Shown piece after piece: positions 61,388 to 64,000 of a stretch of 64,000 nt of DNA. Position 1 is the first letter of the stretch; every line of letters starts with the position of its first letter. The translations under genes and the position numbers were made by a program. Under the pieces are notes generated by a model. It was not told the DNA's origin and ran no database searches. It saw nothing but the letters and a program-made list of their open reading frames with translations. The DNA is from an uncultured Victivallaceae bacterium (GTDB lineage: Bacteria > Verrucomicrobiota > Lentisphaeria > Victivallales > Victivallaceae): contig CALXOD010000037.1 in NCBI GenBank assembly GCA_944389925.1, positions 1 to 64,000 on the forward strand. The letters run 5' to 3'.

Positions 61388-61858
61388 TCAGTGATTTCCG
61401 GTGTTTTTCAGATGGCGCTGCAACACCGCCGCGGCCAGCGCCACCATTTCAGGACAGGGGCGCTTCCGGTAATACGCCGCCGTCCGCTCTTCCGAAACCG
61501 GTTCGTCCCGGCGGCCAGACGGCAGGCCCAGCAGTTCGCGGCAGATCAGTGAACCGGCTTCCCGTTCGAATTCCCCGGTCAGCTGCCGGATGAAGGCGTA
61601 ATGGGCGTCCTTGGCCTGTTTGTCATTCAAATCCGAGTACCCCCGCAGCAGATTCGCCGCCAGGATCATTCCGGAAACCGCGCCGCAGACCTCGCGCAGC
61701 CGACTCATGCCTCCTCCGAAGCCGGAGGCGAGGCGCATGGCGGTATCGAAATCCAGACCGCATTCTTCGTGAAACGCCCCCAGCACCGCCTGGGCGCAAT
61801 TGGCACGGCGCAGAAACAGCGTTCGCGCCCGTTCTGCTTTGTTCTCTTCCGGTTTCAT
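61388..61858 (-). CDS. C_GCAxxG_C_C family protein
   Basis: The 156-residue protein matches the C_GCAxxG_C_C family: FLRRANCAQAVLGAFHEECG near residue 15, FGGGMSRLREVCGAVSGMIL near 60 and further cysteines in SLICRELLG and RPCPEMVAL. The family is redox- or metal-related but its role is not known. The start at 61858 has AGGAA upstream. An upstream in-frame extension lacks homology. It converges on pepT. Confidence 0.85.
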   Translation of the reverse strand: MKPEENKAERARTLFLRRANCAQAVLGAFHEECGLDFDTAMRLASGFGGGMSRLREVCGAVSGMILAANLLRGYSDLNDKQAKDAHYAFIRQLTGEFEREAGSLICRELLGLPSGRRDEPVSEERTAAYYRKRPCPEMVALAAAVLQRHLKNTGNH

Positions 61859-62258
61859 GAGATTTCCTGTTTTCTTTTTTTTTCGCGGCAATATATCACG
61901 GCAACCGGTTTTCCGCAAGCGGGTCGTGTCATTCCGGAGGAAGGGGCGGACGGGAAGGGCGTTGGAGTAGCCGGTACTGACCGGTCTGGTGGCGGGAATG
62001 TAACAGGATTGTAACATTTCTCTGATCTATCCCCAACAATGGCGGCTTATATTTAAAAAAAATCAGAAAAACAGGGTCGTTCCAGGAGAAGGAGTGACGT
62101 GAATCAAAATAAAGAACTTCTTTCATGAAAAGCATCCTGTCTGTTTCATTCAGTCCGGAAAAAACATGTAAAAGTAAAAGTTTGCTCAATTGGCAGCCCC
62201 CCGATTCAAGGGCTTTTTGAACGATGAAAAAAATACTGTGGGAAAAAAGGAGATAAAA
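61859..62258. other. Intergenic region of 400 bases
   Basis: No convincing gene is seen. It includes the promoter of the C_GCAxxG_C_C gene, a short direct repeat TGTAACA at about 61999-62017, and AT-rich stretches leading to the ribosome site (AAGGAG) of the pseudopilin at 62259. Confidence 0.5.
61890..61918 (-). promoter_or_regulatory. Promoter for the C_GCAxxG_C_C gene
   Basis: On the minus strand TTGCGG (61913-61918), 17 bases, TATATT (61890-61895), about 32 bases before the ATG. Confidence 0.65.
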
Positions 62259-63035
<777 letters not shown>

Positions 63036-63062
63036 AAATTTGGCAATTGACAGGAGTTGATT

Positions 63063-63743
63063 ATGTGGAACTGGCCGCTTATCAGTTTGGTTGCGTTTAT
63101 CGGATTTCTTATCAGCTGCAGAAGCTGGACCTGGAGGGGAAAAGTAATGGCCGGCATCTGTTTTGTCGGTCTTCTGGTGACGACGGTATTCGGGATTACA
63201 CGAACTCCGGATCATGATTTTATAGTCAAGGAGTGCGGGTACTACGCTTCGCAGGGGGCCCGGATCGGGGTGGAGCTTAAAAAGTCCAATGCTTCCGGGA
63301 AAGTTGCCCTGATTGTTTTCGATCATTTGAAAGATACGGATGAGTTCAAGGCGTTCCAATCGATTTTAAAGCGGTTCGGGGAGTGTGATGAGATTACGGT
63401 TCATACCGTAACGTTGGCGCATCCCCAGGCGGTCTCCGGAGCCGACCGACTGGACATGGCGGAATTCTGCCGCGTCCTTGACGGAATAGCGGCGGACCGG
63501 TCGGTGGTTTCGCTGGTCGGATTGCCTCGCGATCTCCGGCAGGTGCGCAGTTTGAGGCGCGGCAACGGCTGTGAAAAGCCTTTGATCGCGATTTGTGAAG
63601 ATCCGGTGCCGGTACGGATTTTGAAAGAAAATCTGATTGATGGAGCGGTGGTGCAGAAACGGGATGCTTTTTTCAATACCGAGCCGGTCTCGGATTATCT
63701 GACGGCTTTTAATGAACGCTATCTTTATGTGGAGGCGAATTGA
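63063..63743 (+). CDS. Hypothetical protein with two N-terminal membrane helices
   Basis: I do not recognise this 226-residue protein. Two hydrophobic helices (about 4-18 and 28-43) are followed by a soluble part with a repeated alpha/beta look: KVALIVFDHLKDTDEFKAF, ITVHTVTLAHPQAVS, SVVSLVGLPRD and PLIAICEDPVPVRILKENL. The alternation could be a Rossmann-like or periplasmic-binding-like fold. AGGAG seven bases before 63063 sets the start. It is between the pseudopilin and the next gene, both within a few bases, so all three are likely cotranscribed. Confidence 0.7.
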   Translation: MWNWPLISLVAFIGFLISCRSWTWRGKVMAGICFVGLLVTTVFGITRTPDHDFIVKECGYYASQGARIGVELKKSNASGKVALIVFDHLKDTDEFKAFQSILKRFGECDEITVHTVTLAHPQAVSGADRLDMAEFCRVLDGIAADRSVVSLVGLPRDLRQVRSLRRGNGCEKPLIAICEDPVPVRILKENLIDGAVVQKRDAFFNTEPVSDYLTAFNERYLYVEAN

Positions 63744-63746
63744 GTT

Positions 63747-64000
63747 ATGATGGACGGGAAGCGGAGAAGAATGGGGCTGCTGGTGGCTGTCATGGCGTTT
63801 TTGCCGGTGGCTGTGGCCGCCTCTGCACTGACGGAACTTCCGGTGGGAAGTGTCATTGCCTGTGAAGGTGGTTATAAGGACCATATTCAGGGGATGGCTT
63901 GTGACGGGAAGGCGATTTACTGGTCATTTGCCTCTACTCTGGTAAAAACCGATTTACAGGGAAATTTGTTGAAAAGTATTCCGGTCCCCTATCATTGCGG
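63747..64000 (+). CDS. Secreted protein of unknown role (cut by window edge)
   Basis: The open frame begins with MMDGKRRRMGLLVAVMAF and LPVAVAAS, a good signal peptide with likely cleavage after the AVAA region, and continues with SVIACEGGYKDHIQGMACDG and KAIYWSFASTLVKTDLQGNLL. The repeated short-strand pattern hints at a beta-propeller, but only 84 codons are visible and no family can be named. GGAGG lies eleven bases upstream. The gene is three bases after its neighbour and probably in the same operon. Confidence 0.7.
   Translation, partial: MMDGKRRRMGLLVAVMAFLPVAVAASALTELPVGSVIACEGGYKDHIQGMACDGKAIYWSFASTLVKTDLQGNLLKSIPVPYHC

Overview
The window looks like a chromosomal segment from a moderately GC-rich Gram-negative bacterium of the PVC group, most likely Lentisphaerota (Victivallis-like). 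This is inferred, not proven. The reasons are three stand-alone pseudopilin-type proteins with a [13 protein letters not shown] leader, a rich carbohydrate set (GH78 rhamnosidase, heparinase II/III-like lyase, several TIM-barrel sugar isomerases and Gfo/Idh/MocA oxidoreductases, an SSS symporter, sugar ABC parts), and ordinary housekeeping genes (rpsB-tsf, icd, lpdA, rsmG, ssrA) carrying family-typical motifs.

Layout. 1-951: N-terminal half of a tyrosine recombinase, running off the left edge, directly downstream of the tmRNA gene; this is the usual geometry of an island integrated at the 3' end of ssrA. 1008-5740: rhamnosidase and a homocysteine methyltransferase/MTHFR fusion. 5921-9721: PTS EIIA-CBS regulator, MEMO-like protein, radical SAM protein, and an Mrp-type ATPase with a Gly-Ser-Cys repeat head. 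9777-14108: minus-strand operon lpdA - yhcH-like - AAA ATPase (DUF815-like) - orphan DppB-type permease. 14268-20725: Gfo oxidoreductase, sugar isomerase, isocitrate dehydrogenase, a second EIIA-CBS protein, a NhaD/ArsB-type transporter and a GNAT enzyme. 20747-24647: HAD phosphatase and rfbH-rfbG-rfbF (CDP-3,6-dideoxyhexose precursor pathway). 24852: tRNA-Glu. 25026-30478: heparinase-like lyase coupled to a pseudopilin, a GntR/LacI-hybrid regulator and a frameshifted mannose-6-phosphate isomerase. 30669-38236: isomerase, MurC-like ligase, SSS symporter, pseudopilin, and an isomerase/oxidoreductase pair. 38552-42881: rpsB-tsf, then sugar ABC ATPase and permease. 42918-50820: seven tightly packed minus-strand genes from a small conserved protein and an AsmA-like giant down to rsmG. 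51088-56004: a marR-adaptor-RND pump locus that reads as more AT-rich and whose pump gene is broken twice. 56083-61858: MATE and ABC exporters, SDR, peptidase T, C_GCAxxG_C_C protein. 62259-64000: pseudopilin followed by two unrecognised genes, the last cut by the window edge.

Regulation. About sixteen promoter-like sequences of the form TTGnnn - 16 or 17 bases - TATATT (or a close variant) sit before genes on both strands and agree with the start codons chosen here. Intrinsic terminators close ssrA, the methyltransferase fusion, the GNAT/HAD convergent pair, tRNA-Glu, the regulator at 28303, the oxidoreductase at 37235 and tsf.

The most interesting items are: two paralogous EIIA-CBS fusions, one beside an ion transporter; the lpdA-yhcH-AAA-permease operon; the Mrp protein with four consecutive GSC units; the decaying RND pump with a long perfect inverted repeat and AT-rich operator-like repeats; and the pseudopilin/heparinase coupling. 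I did not find a CRISPR array, an insertion sequence or a complete phage region.
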